From Phoronis ovalis (Eukaryota; Phoronida; Phoronidae), in NCBI GenBank assembly GCA_028565635.1, contig JAOXYB010100048.1, forward strand, positions 1-21,537: a DNA stretch of 21,537 nucleotides, given 5' to 3'. A program made the translations under genes and the position numbers. Positions 1 to 10,400 of the stretch are shown here, piece after piece. Below the pieces are notes generated by a model. That model did not search any database and was not told where the DNA came from. It worked only from the letters and a program-made list of their open reading frames with translations. Each line of letters begins with the position of its first letter. Positions within the stretch are counted from its first letter, which is position 1.

Positions 1-360
1 ATTCTATGAGATTATACACACGGAGTAGAACATACAAACATAGGAATGCTACATGGTGTAGACAAACGTTTGCATCCGCAACTTAAGATGTCGTGAAAAT
101 TTGCACTCATAGATAAACGGTACCTAATGATCGACAGGGCTATTAATGACTCTGATTATAATATTGTCGAGACAGATTCCTATAGAAATCTGATCATGCA
201 AATAGTTTTAAAGAGAAAGAGATTGAGTCTCTGATGATTGTTAACGATCTAATAAGTTTACCTATAATTCTGCATCGTATTAAGATGACATTACCTGACG
301 AAATAGTACTTAATTAATTAAGGTGATAAAGAGATTATGAGATATTAGATTTGTACTTAC
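1..360 (-). other. Start of intron 1 of the intermediate filament gene
   Basis: This is sequence downstream of the GTAAGT donor (360-355, minus strand). It is AT-rich and I see no second coding exon of the filament gene in it. The acceptor must lie outside the window. Confidence 0.7.
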
Positions 361-935
361 TTTTTTTGAGATTCCTCCAACAAATCTTTCAGACGATCAA
401 CTTGGAGTTGGAGCTTGCTTTTTTCGGTCTCGGCATCGTCGTATAGTTCTCGCTGTTGCTTCAATTCTGCCTCATACATAGCTTTGATTTCAGCCGTTGG
501 TTTCCCCCATTTGTCTCTCAGCTCTTTCAGTTCATTAGACAACTTTTTGTTTTGAGCTTCTAAGAAACGAACCTTTTCGATATAACCGGCAAATCTTTCA
601 TTCAAATCTTGCATATCTTTCTTCTCGTGGGTTCTCGAATTTACAATCTGGCTTACGCCAGCCTCAGAGACTGCCTTATAGGCACCGGGATTTGCTCCAG
701 TATATCCCGAGGAAACATTACTGGTGTATGAACGGGAGATCATGCCACCTCCGATTCCCCCTTTCATCCCGCCACCATAGCTCGATCGCCCATAACTAGA
801 TCTACCCTTGGCCTTCGAAATTGGTCGATACGAGCTTCCACTATCATTTGAAGAAGAATAAGTAGTAGTTTTGGTGACACTACCACCTGGTCCTTCACTG
901 GTGTGTTGCTCACGACGAGTTTTTACGCTGCTCAT
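361..935 (-). CDS. Cytoplasmic intermediate filament protein, first coding exon (partial gene)
   Basis: This exon encodes the N-terminal 191 residues of an intermediate filament subunit, a structural protein that forms coiled-coil dimers and then 10-nm filaments in the cytoplasm. Residues 1 to about 103 are a head rich in Ser, Gly, Tyr and Thr, with SSYG and GGG runs near 46-64. The rod starts near 104. The hallmark helix-initiation segment LNERFAGYIEKVRFLEAQN lies at 111-129 (coil 1A), followed by a short linker containing KWGKPTAE and then heptad-rich coil 1B from about 154. The start ATG (935-933) has A at -3. The exon ends at 361, because the next bases on the minus strand are GTAAGTAC, a strong donor that interrupts a codon after its second base. 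The rest of the rod and the tail lie beyond the left edge. I cannot tell from this exon whether coil 1B has the longer lamin-like form usual in protostomes. The family assignment is firm; the subtype is not determined. Confidence 0.92.
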
Positions 936-1022
936 AATGTCACTTAAGCTTCAAGTCTACAAACGAACAAAACAGAACTCAAACACAGACAAACTAACTG
1001 CTGCAAAGCCTTCAAACGAAAT
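936..1022 (-). other. Presumed 5' untranslated region of the intermediate filament gene
   Basis: This stretch lies between the start codon and a proposed transcription start at 1022. On the minus strand it contains no ATG that would compete with the annotated start. It is inferred from promoter motif spacing; no transcript evidence is available. Confidence 0.45.
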
Positions 1023-1107
1023 GGGACGAGTATGAGTTTTGCACAGGTATTTAATAATAGAAATACAAGCTTCACTCTCTACTGCTATAGGTTATCTTAA
1101 TCACGTG
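1018..1107 (-). promoter_or_regulatory. Candidate core promoter and E-box of the intermediate filament gene
   Basis: On the minus strand a TATA-like TATTAAATA sits at 1056-1048. An initiator match CCATTTC (consensus YYANWYY) follows at 1024-1018, with its A at 1022, about 34 bases downstream of the start of the TATA-like box. That is normal core-promoter spacing. A palindromic E-box CACGTG at 1102-1107 lies about 80 bases upstream of the proposed start. Motif positions are seen directly; function is inferred. Confidence 0.45.
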
Positions 1108-3425
1108 GGGCATGTTTGTTGCGAGACCGTGACCCGACCTTTTTTTCAAAGCACGCCTACCTGCCTTACTAAGTTAAATAGTTTAATACAAATGTAAATG
1201 TACTCTCCACCCACCGTTGATACTGTGTTAAATTTACAATAATACTATTATAATAAACGCGAACAAATAGGTAATGAGAATTCTGAGTGGTTATTTATCT
1301 CTGTAAAGCATGTGAATTCTTTATAATATTTTCATTATTTTTTTAATCAATTAAACATGATTGTGTAGTTACAAAAAATAGTGTGTAAGTACATGATATA
1401 GTTTAACGAATTTGCTGTACGTATAATCTAAAACATTTCCTTTTAAATTTTGTTTCCTAAACGCTTGTTTACGCTTTTTCACACGCACATTGCAATAGTA
1501 CTATTAGTAATACATTATGATCAACGTTCCTTTTCTCACTGATCTTGCTTATTTGTCACCATCACAAAAACACAGAAAACCCATTGTACAGTTTTTGTTT
1601 ATACAAACTTTAACAGTGCTTCTCAGTTATAAATGATGTATAAGGTAGGACTCGAGTTAGGATAAGTAAGGTTAGTCACGCCAAGTATATAGAAAGATTT
1701 GTTATATTTTTTCATAGAACTGTTAAGTGTAGTAACTGTATTCTTAGAATGTTAGTGTCAGTTCACAAACGTGCAGTATATACAAAAACAATGTGGTGCT
1801 ATAGGTTTGCATTAAAAAGGAACTGTTTCAGACAAGAATGAAACTAACAATTTGTTTACGCATTACTTTGCGTATGTATGTAGTAGGACTTTTTTGCGGT
1901 TAATAATGTTAGAACAGGAAAAAACTCAACATTTCATTTACCCATCACTGGGAAACAAAATAATTTACAAGTTGTGTCACCACACGTACGGACCCACACG
2001 AATAGCGCCTGTTAAAAACTCTGCAGTGTTTGTTCCGTAAATCATTTTTGGAACAGACGCATGCAGACTGTGGCAATCATAAATTTGGTTTGAGGAAAAG
2101 ATGCATGTTTGAAGAATATATACATTGGGGATTGTTTGCGGAGCATAATAAACCCTTGCTAAGTGCATAGAGACGTCGTACAATCAAAATTATAGTAAGG
2201 GTGTTAAGGCAATGATGGTGAAGCACTGATAATGTCTTTTAAAGTATAGGTTTACTATTACTTTATTTTAACGCACTCAGTTCTATAATAATATACTTTT
2301 TTCATGCTGGAACACCTTTTTCTAATTGGTTGCAAACAAGAGCAAACTTGAAAACTTCAATTGGAAGCTGTGCAACACCTGAGCCTCGTTCTGTCAACGT
2401 TGAAACGTTAATTACTATGAATTATACCGTACACCTGTGCTATAGGGTTTTGTTTATCACATATTTTACCTAAGATATACACATAAGAAGACGGTTATGT
2501 ATATAGTATATTGCCTTCTCCTAGTTTTAAAAACATTTGAGATGTAATTAAGTGTCTCGAATAAATGTAATTAAACAACACTAGTACAGACGCCCCCACT
2601 TCAAAGTGGAAGTACTGGGTTCGGGATACGAGGTTATATTTCGGGCAGTGAGATCAATTTACTTTAAGTTCATGCACAAATGTTTGTAATGCTACAAAAG
2701 GAACTAATGTTAGTCATGTTCAAGAATGCTTCTTGAATTCGTGTTCGCCAATAACAGAAATATTAAGTACAGAAGTGTAGTGAACCGGAAAGATGCACTG
2801 GCCAGATGCTGACCACAAAGAAAGTCCATAGTGTCACGAATGGAGATACAAAATATTTTATCCAGGGAACATGCATGCTCATCGGGTGGAAATTGGTCAT
2901 ACCTCCAGCGCATACGTGTACATTGTATTTGCATTAGTTGCTTAAATTAACACTGTTTTTATACTATCTGAATGCAATATAATGACAGATAAATATGATA
3001 AGCGTTCACACGAGATCTTGGCTAAATAGTTATACCAATCTTTTTTTATTTTAAAGTCAATCTTTGATATGTAAATCTATCAATATATGGTATGTATCTT
3101 TAACACATAATGATAATGTGGTCGTATTATTATCAGACCGAGAAGCTGCAAGGGTATTTATTAACGACACAATAAAAATGTACTTTAAATGTTTATGTTA
3201 CAGTAACAACGTACCGTACAAAAACAGTGTGTTATGCCTCGTTTAATGCGAATTACTGAAAACTAAATAACCCATTGAAATCACCAAATAAATGTTACTT
3301 AAACCCGGTACATTTATTCATATTTACAGCTTGCCAGCTTTTTCCTCTGTCAACTGCGAATATTATGTAACTCTATAATCATCAATTTGTTCGTTCGGGT
3401 GCATGATACAGATGATATGTGTGCG
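1108..3425. other. Intergenic spacer without a recognisable gene
   Basis: This is AT-rich sequence with only short open frames on both strands, none with recognisable domains or convincing splice context. A perfect CCACTT-CA-AAGTGG palindrome lies at 2596-2609. I see no other structure that I can support. Confidence 0.5.
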
Positions 3426-3431
3426 GCCGTA

Positions 3432-3451
3432 CAAGGATATTATTATCCTTG
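3432..3451. repeat. Short perfect hairpin, 8-bp stem and 4-nt loop
   Basis: CAAGGATA (3432-3439) and TATCCTTG (3444-3451) are exact reverse complements separated by TTAT. A second perfect palindrome, CAACCGGTTG, follows at 3461-3470. The role is unknown; these may be the remains of a mobile element. Confidence 0.6.
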
Positions 3452-3609
3452 GTCCGTATACAACCGGTTGAGACTAGTGAAATGTTTATATACGAATTAG
3501 TATATTTAAGTAGAAATAAGTTTGACCATAGAAACATGGTTCGTGCCGCTTGGCATACTTTATTGAAACCATAAACTACTAGTCACGTTTTCGAACAGTT
3601 AAGTGAACA

Positions 3610-4115
3610 GATAACATTATGTATTTTTTGAAAATATACCTTTCCTAGCAGATACATGATTACATAATCAATAAGTTGGCCATTTTCGATAAAATTTATA
3701 CTTTTTTGAAAAGGCAAGTTTCAAAAATATAACTCCAACACCACTGCAGACACCAAACTGAAACTTAAATAATTTCAAATAGAGATCTCTAAATGGTAAA
3801 TTTCGATTGTTCAAAAGTTATGAACCTACAAACTTTAAAAACCTGAACATTTTAATTTTTCAGACACTCATATATTTAGAAGCACATCATTTAAAAACAA
3901 ATATCAGACATACGATTTGGAGATCTCTATTGAAGTTAATTTTGCCATGCAACAAGTTTTAACTTTGTATCTGTAAAGGAGTTGGATTTTTTTTTTTGAA
4001 GTTTGTGCTTTGAAAAGAGAATGAGTTCTTATCCAAAGTGGATTCTTTACTAATTATATAATCAAGTGATAGATAAGTAATTATGTTAGTACTTTTTCCA
4101 AAATTGCATACTTTT
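3610..4115. repeat. Large imperfect inverted repeat (foldback element)
   Basis: The left arm (about 3610-3847) and right arm (about 3859-4115) are reverse complements with scattered mismatches and small indels. The matching pairs are nested about a common centre. TGATTACATAATC at 3657-3669 pairs with 4052-4064. CTCCAAC at 3733-3739 pairs with GTTGGAT at 3981-3987. ATAGAGATCTCTAAATGGTA at 3779-3798 pairs with 3911-3930 at 18 of 20 positions. CTGAA at 3843-3847 pairs with TTCAG at 3859-3863 and closes a loop of about 11 bases. It has no coding capacity. This is the shape of a foldback-type MITE or of a locus giving long hairpin RNA. Its outer ends and any target-site duplication could not be fixed by eye. 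Confidence 0.8.
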
Positions 4116-5196
4116 AATAGTTAATTTATTACCCAAAATATAATTCAAAATATAAAGGATGAATCAGTTGTCCCAAATGGTACTAGCCACCTTAACCCCA
4201 ACTTAATCATACTTATCGAATAGGGCAATCAGTTTAATAATATTATTTGAGTAATTGCCTAAACAGCAGTCCAGAACGTGTTTTAAACATGCTTTTGTGC
4301 TTCTGTGGCAGTTATAGGTAATCTAGGGACACATAAGCAAGTCTTTCGTTTGCAGGATCAAGAATCAACTTCTATAAAATGTGCCACAGAAGGGGTAATA
4401 TAACAAATAACATATTAGCGATTTAAAAATTGTTAGTGGAATCATTTAGGAACTGGCTTGCGGTACAAACAAACAAACAAACAAACACCTACGCATTCAA
4501 GACCCCGCGTCCATATGTAAGTATCCTAGGCCGGATAAGATTGTTTAATTACCAAGCGTAACCCTCTTTTTGACAATTTATTATTCTATTATTTGTTGTA
4601 GATTGGTATAATACGTGTTTATCGATCGCCCATATTCGTGTATGTTTAATAAACATGTCATTTACTTTATATAACTTTATTGTTGGTAGTAGTTGTGAAC
4701 TCTGTAGTAAGTGTGGGCGAATAGGTACGCGACTACAAAAGCCAGTGTGAAACACTTGAAAAACCACAAATAATAAATAAAAATGTCATTAATTTTGTTG
4801 TACATGTACGTAGGCGAGTATTTCATTCATTGAGTTGCCAGGCTAAAAATAAGTTTACTATTTTAGCAAATCACTACATTTCTTGTTCGTTTTGTTCACG
4901 TATTTTCCAGAGAAAAAAAACAGCTTTACAGGAAGACAGGTAATAACAATAACTTATCCAATCGGCAAGCAATTACCGATATGAATGACTTATTTCCAAG
5001 GGTTCCAAGGTTTCATTACAAAAATATTAACATTCATACTATTAAGCCTGTCACATTGTCACACAACATTTGCAAAAAAATTATGTATTACACGTAAATT
5101 TGAAAGGGCCGTAATAATTGATTACTGTCCTGTTATCGCTGACAGCGTTGACCGCAATGAACTACGGGTGATTTTGTAGCGTTTATGTACAAAAAG
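4116..5196. other. Intergenic spacer with a CAAA microsatellite
   Basis: No gene is recognised. The one clear simple repeat is a (CAAA)5 tract at 4466-4487. Short open frames here lack any recognisable domain. Confidence 0.5.
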
Positions 5197-5225
5197 GTGT
5201 ATCGTCCGATACACGACCTCAGGTC
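5197..5225. repeat. Two adjacent perfect palindromes
   Basis: GTGTATCG-TC-CGATACAC (5197-5214) is directly followed by GACCT-C-AGGTC (5215-5225). Both are perfect inverted repeats with no intervening base. The second contains two nuclear-receptor-like half sites facing outward. This could be a protein-binding site or the end of a mobile element; nothing further supports either reading. Confidence 0.55.
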
Positions 5226-5602
5226 AAATGTTCAGTGAACAGAAGAAACCTCAATAGTACCTGCAGAACAGATAAACATTTAGAGAATTAAGATAAAATA
5301 ATATGTTAAAAAATGTGAACAGTATTCTTGTCTATCTGTACAAAATAGCTATTAACAATAAACATATTTCTTTATACAGACAGTATTAGCCGTGGGGTTT
5401 CAGCTAACAATAGAGGCTACAAACTACAATTGATCTGGCTTCAGGTCAATAACTATTACCTTTAAACTTTTAATGATCTCTGTTTTACTTTTACTAACTG
5501 CAATTGGTGACAGACACGGCTTTAAGTTATCGATACCAGTTCCGCAATAGGGCAGACCAGAGGGTAGATTCAATTTGTCTGAGATTCCATGCGTCATAAA
5601 TG
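5226..5602. other. Spacer left of the first G/C-ended element
   Basis: No gene is recognised. The open frame on the minus strand at 5424-5660 runs into the terminal repeat of the adjacent element, has no recognisable domain, and is treated as chance. Confidence 0.5.
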
Positions 5603-6002
5603 CCCCGGGTGGTCTCTTGGATATATTTTTGGTTGGGGGGTGTGCTACTGAGGGTAACATTTTTGGACTAACTGTACACTAAAAATGTGGAAATATACCA
5701 TAAATTCCAAAAGGAACCCCGAAATATACCAGCCATCGACATGTGGAATCAACATACGATGTCATACATAGTGTTCAGCACATTCGTTATTTGTTTTACT
5801 ATGTGTTGTTCACTATTTTGCTTGAAAAGTAAACCCAAAGTATACCTTTCCAAAAGAGTTCTTGACTAGACCACAAAAACTATGCCTGAAATATACCACA
5901 GGAGCGTAAAAAGGTACCAAGAAATAAACAAAAAATCGTCAAAAAATGTACCCCGAGCCAGCGGCACATCCCCGTCGGCTCCATACACTAAGATCCCCCG
6001 GG
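5603..6002. mobile_element. Non-autonomous element with long imperfect terminal inverted repeats
   Basis: The left end (5603 to about 5668) and the reverse complement of the right end (6002 to about 5938) align over roughly 65 bases. Both begin with CCCGGG, both carry GGGGRTGTGCNNC about 25-30 bases in (5636-5648 and 5973-5961), and both then have GGGTA-like and ACATTTTT segments. Inside, AAATATACCA occurs exactly three times (5691, 5722 and 5889). No transposase is encoded; overlapping short frames on both strands at 5939-6149 are by-products of the GC-richer right end. ATAAATG just left and ATCAATG just right of the element might be a decayed target-site duplication. Mobility is inferred from structure only. 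Confidence 0.65.
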
Positions 6003-7083
6003 ATCAATGCACAGCTATGTAGTTTAAAAAAGAACCATGAAAATGGAGACGAGCTCCCTTCATCAGGGATTCTTATTAGATCATATATACGTCTTAATAA
6101 TAATGTAAACGTAAAACCATGCGCGCGCACCACAGATCACGCTGAATGATGGTAATGGACCCAGCGGCATGATGGTAGCAATGGCTATTCATGGAAAGTT
6201 AAACGTAACATGTACTTGCAGCCATGAATACAAATGTTCAGTCTATAAGATTTTCTATACCCAAGTTGACGTTTACCCATACATGTAATTTTATTGTCAT
6301 ATATTAATTAATTTAGATTTAGGTTGGCAGGGACATTTTTAAATACAAGTATAGCCAACTGATAGGGCAATGTAAGTTCTGTTTTATTTGCAGACAATCA
6401 TCATCGCTATTAAAAGAAAAACGAGGCCTATAACAATAATTTTGTAGTATACCATTTCACATTATCACCCCAAACAACTGAAATATAATATTACAAATAT
6501 TATAATTTTTATATGCTTCACATATTCAGAAAAGATTTTATTGTGTGCATTCAACCTCTTCAGTAACTTTAGCTTTTTGTGAATGGAACTAGGCAAAATG
6601 GATAAAATCTAGACCGTTTGGAAATTTTAGATGTATTAAAACGTGATCTAAAAATGTAAAGTTAGCTTGATGACTGTTATATTTTTATTTCGAAGAAGTG
6701 ATAACTGTTATTCATCTCATCCAGTACTTAATATTTTATTGTGAATTACAAGGAAGATTGCTGAGAGATGTAAACTCCATGAATGTACAACATATTTTAC
6801 ATGTACTTCAAACGTTTTTATATTAAAATTAATTTAAGAAATACAATACGATAAGTAATATATAATTTATTGCCTAAAGCACCTGGGGGATGATAATTCA
6901 TCGAAAATTATTCACAATTTATTATGAAGGTCTCATATTCTTGACACTTGTTGAACCACATCATGTTACGCAGGTACTTTTATTGTTTTTTTATGCATGC
7001 CGTCCGCTTGTTAGAGTATTCCGCTCTAAATATTAAGATAATACTGTTTTTTTTGTATTTGACAAACAGATAATCGGTAGGGA
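6003..7083. other. Spacer between the two G/C-ended elements
   Basis: This is AT-rich sequence with no recognisable gene. It includes a small alternating GCGCGCGC run near 6121-6128. I see nothing else supportable. Confidence 0.45.
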
Positions 7084-7464
7084 GGGTACTCAGTTTTTTG
7101 CCGCAGAACCCAATCCAAAGTTTTAGGTTGTGGTAGCAAACCCAATCCAATTTTTTTGAAATTTTACGGTAGCAATCCAAATTTTGTGAAACATCAGGGT
7201 AGCAATCCAAAATTTTAAAATATTTGAGAGTAGCAATCCATTTTTATGCAAACTGACTGATACAAACCAAATTCCAAAATTTATTTATGGATACAAACCT
7301 AAAATTAATCCAAATTATTTGCTGTAAGCAGTGGGTAGCAATCCATTTTTTAAAAATACCTTTACGGTAGCGATCCAAAAAATACAGTAAGAAGTAAGAA
7401 ATCCAAAATTATTATCTGGGCTGCACACCCCCACCAAAAATAACTTGAGTACCCCCCCCCCCCC
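7084..7464. mobile_element. Minisatellite-bearing element with short inverted ends
   Basis: GGGTACTCA at 7084-7092 is the exact reverse complement of TGAGTACCC at 7446-7454, so the block has 9-bp perfect inverted ends; the right one runs into 13 consecutive C (7452-7464). Between them about ten degenerate units repeat at roughly 30 bp. The core GTAGCAATCCA is exact at 7169, 7199, 7230 and 7335, with diverged copies between and around these. The right end carries GGGGGTGTGCAGC on the minus strand (7432-7420), the same subterminal motif as the element at 5603-6002. No protein is encoded. It is probably a non-autonomous transposon whose interior has become a minisatellite. Confidence 0.65.
7103..7406. 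repeat. Degenerate ~30-bp minisatellite
   Basis: The ATCC core of each unit falls at 7113, 7145, 7175, 7205, 7236, 7318, 7341, 7373 and 7401, with more diverged copies near 7265-7295. The usual step is 28-32 bases. Unit sequence is GGTAGCAATCCAAAATTTT-like. Confidence 0.75.
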
Positions 7465-10400
7465 GGCGGTAGTCTTTGCATTTGCAATGTATAATGTCAT
7501 CACAGGAATATTAGATGATAACACCTGCACATGTTTTAATAAAATTATATTTAAAAGTTCATGACCATATTATAAGCTCCTAGTACAGCAGTTGCGGTAA
7601 GTCTGATACTTTGTGTTGTTTCATTTACATCACATTTGAGTATCCCATTTGATTTTATTGCTGGCATTTGGTATGTTTATACGATTAACGACAAAACCCA
7701 TCCTTGCTTGCATGTAAAGTATTTGCGTATTAGCTCTAAATGCCCTTGAATAATATTGTTAGTCAAAAACAGAAACCCTCGATTAAAAGTGAATTGCCTC
7801 AAACGAAAACCCTTAGAACAACACAGTAGGATATAGACATTGACACCTCACTGTGAGCGCTGAAGCAACATGATGTGGACAGCCATAAAAATGACTGGCA
7901 GGTTTTTTTATTTAATTGAAATTCACGATTATGTGGCCAAAACACATTGTATACTGTACTAAAGTTATGTACTTAACATTAAGTGATTCCCACGGATGAC
8001 GCTCTCTATCCGAGTTTTATGTATATCGTTTTTAATTTGCATTACAGAGCACGCATTAAAAACATGTCATATTGAATATTGTATTTTTCCTTTTTTATAA
8101 TATATTAATGTTCCTGTAGTATAGAATTAATTTTTTATGAATTTAGGGTTTTAATACATTTGGGATCTTCATCGGCTACCGCTGATGTGGACTTAAAAGA
8201 GTGTTAATAGCACTGAATTGATGTCACATATAATTACAATGCCATAATTATAGTCTTTACAAATAATTAAACACACAGCAGATTTGAAATTGTAGTAATC
8301 ATGATAAAGTGTTGTGTTTCTACGAATGCATTTAACGACAACAAGCTCTGGGTCAATGTACTGGTACCTAAAAAACTACAAAATATATCAGCACGATATG
8401 TACCAGTCATAAATGTATATATCTAACGTATATATTTCAAACGTGACTGAGGAACCACTTTTTTTTTTTTGAAAGTTGCAATCTATCTCTGTATTTAACC
8501 CGAGATATTTTATAGCTGCAGTAACACATGTGGTAAAAACAAAAAGAATAATTTAATACAAAATCAGTAGTATTTGCACTGTTTTGATTTATGAAGATCA
8601 AGCTTTTGTTACACCGCCATCTATTGAATACAATTATATTTATAAGTTAAAACCTTTATTTTCTCACAAAAGTACTGTAGCACAGCATCGACAAACATAG
8701 ATCCATGCAACTTGTAATAAACATATGTGTATTTTACTCGTTTATCATGTCAATATTAGAGATGTGTTTTTCATATTATTTCTTCATAGCTTCATGCGCT
8801 ATGATTATGATCGATCTTAAGTAACATTTTCTGCTGTTGCGTGCTGCATTTGGAGATAGCAGTTGAGTCATGTAATTGATCTGAATCATGCACAAAATAT
8901 AACAATCTTTATAAAAGGATTGAATCAAATCTTGCACCTTCATGTGTGTTAATTACTGTATGTTTAATTTCTGTATGTATAAATATTTCGAGAAAAAAAA
9001 TCTGGTCACTTTTAGAGTAATGGGTTTTAGCTAAATAAATATTTTATAAACTCACTTGATTCGTTTATTTTTTTATAAGAACGCTAAAGAGTATATGGCA
9101 TCTGCACAAACGGTAGTATGCAAAAGATTCAATTATTACGATTAAGGTGTGCCATATGTATTATCGATCTGATGACATTATGAAGACTGGCAACCGGCGT
9201 ATAACTTTCCATTTTTGATATTTTGGTGCATTTTCGTTTAAATATAGTATATACATAATATTTTATTCCAATGAAAATTCACAAGCGACACGCGCCGACA
9301 TGTAGATGTAAGCAGAACAGTGGATTGATACTTGATACTTAAGAATTGGATATGTTTTTCGCTATTCAGTGGCAACATTTTCATCGGGTGGAATTTCATC
9401 TTGTTGTCGCATCCTGCTGCATATACTTTTTCTGTTGTCCATGTAGAAGATTTTGTAATAATAATATGTGCATTTTTACAGAGCAAATCAAATATATAGT
9501 ATATTATTATTTCAAAAAATCACTACAATATACATCGCGACTGAAATAGGAAACAACACATTTAACCATACGTCACCACTCTCTTTTACAATTTTTTGTC
9601 CTAAAATTGCGTAGAATGCACAAAAATAAAAACTTACTTGAGCAAAGTCGTATTCTACTTTGCAGTTCCCGAATGCAAATGATAAGTTCCTAATTTCCAT
9701 GCAATTTAAGTTCCTTTGTTTGATGTCAGCAAGCAGACTGACAGTAAACAGACGCGACAATTCATGTATAAAAAATATGCGAATGCAGGTCATCAATTTT
9801 AATTGGTTTCAATACTTGTTTTTTATATGTAGGTAATTATATAAGCATAATGTCTATTGGCAGGTATAATAAATTGGAATCTGCACGCATTTTCATAGTT
9901 AGATTTTTAATGCAGATCGATCATATATAAAAATCATACTTTTTTGCAAAATTTATTTTGAGGACTAAAATACTTACACTGTACATGTATGTGCGTTTAG
10001 CACACGTTTCGATATTCTACCTTTAGCGCGCGTTTCTTCACTAATAAAATATCCAGGTGTCAGATAGTGTAAATCTACAGTAGTATATAGTTCGAGAGCA
10101 GCAAATCAAAATTGGCTCAAAGTTACATAATATAAAGAGAAAAATGATCGATTTTGCTCCTCCAATCAAAGTCAGTGATTATAATGCAATTACTAGGAAA
10201 ATGGTCAGGAAATCGTGACCGTTTTCGAAACAACTTTTAACATGATTTTTATAGGGTTTTCTAGGATTTTTTTCCCCAAAAATTTCGTGACCGCGTTCCA
10301 GAAAACGGTGGAAATCCCCATGTATCCGCGCTTGCAATTACCGACTAAACTATACTTAAAACCAAACCCATACAATGGCAGTTATATGACAGAGAATAAA

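Noticed and set aside
2590-2640. tRNA-like segment with GGTTCG after a palindrome
   Set aside because: GGTTCGGGATA departs from the B-box consensus, no A-box stands at the right distance, and no cloverleaf could be drawn.
5424-5660. 78-codon minus-strand open frame
   Set aside because: It crosses from spacer into the terminal repeat of the 5603-6002 element and shows no domain.
5939-6149. Overlapping open frames on both strands
   Set aside because: They occupy the GC-richer right end of a repeat element and have no recognisable product.
7103-7406. CRISPR-like ~30-bp periodicity
   Set aside because: The DNA is eukaryotic, units are degenerate and directly abutting, and no unique spacers alternate with a constant repeat.
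9238-9549. Overlapping open frames on opposite strands
   Set aside because: Both are short, AT-driven and without domain or splice support.
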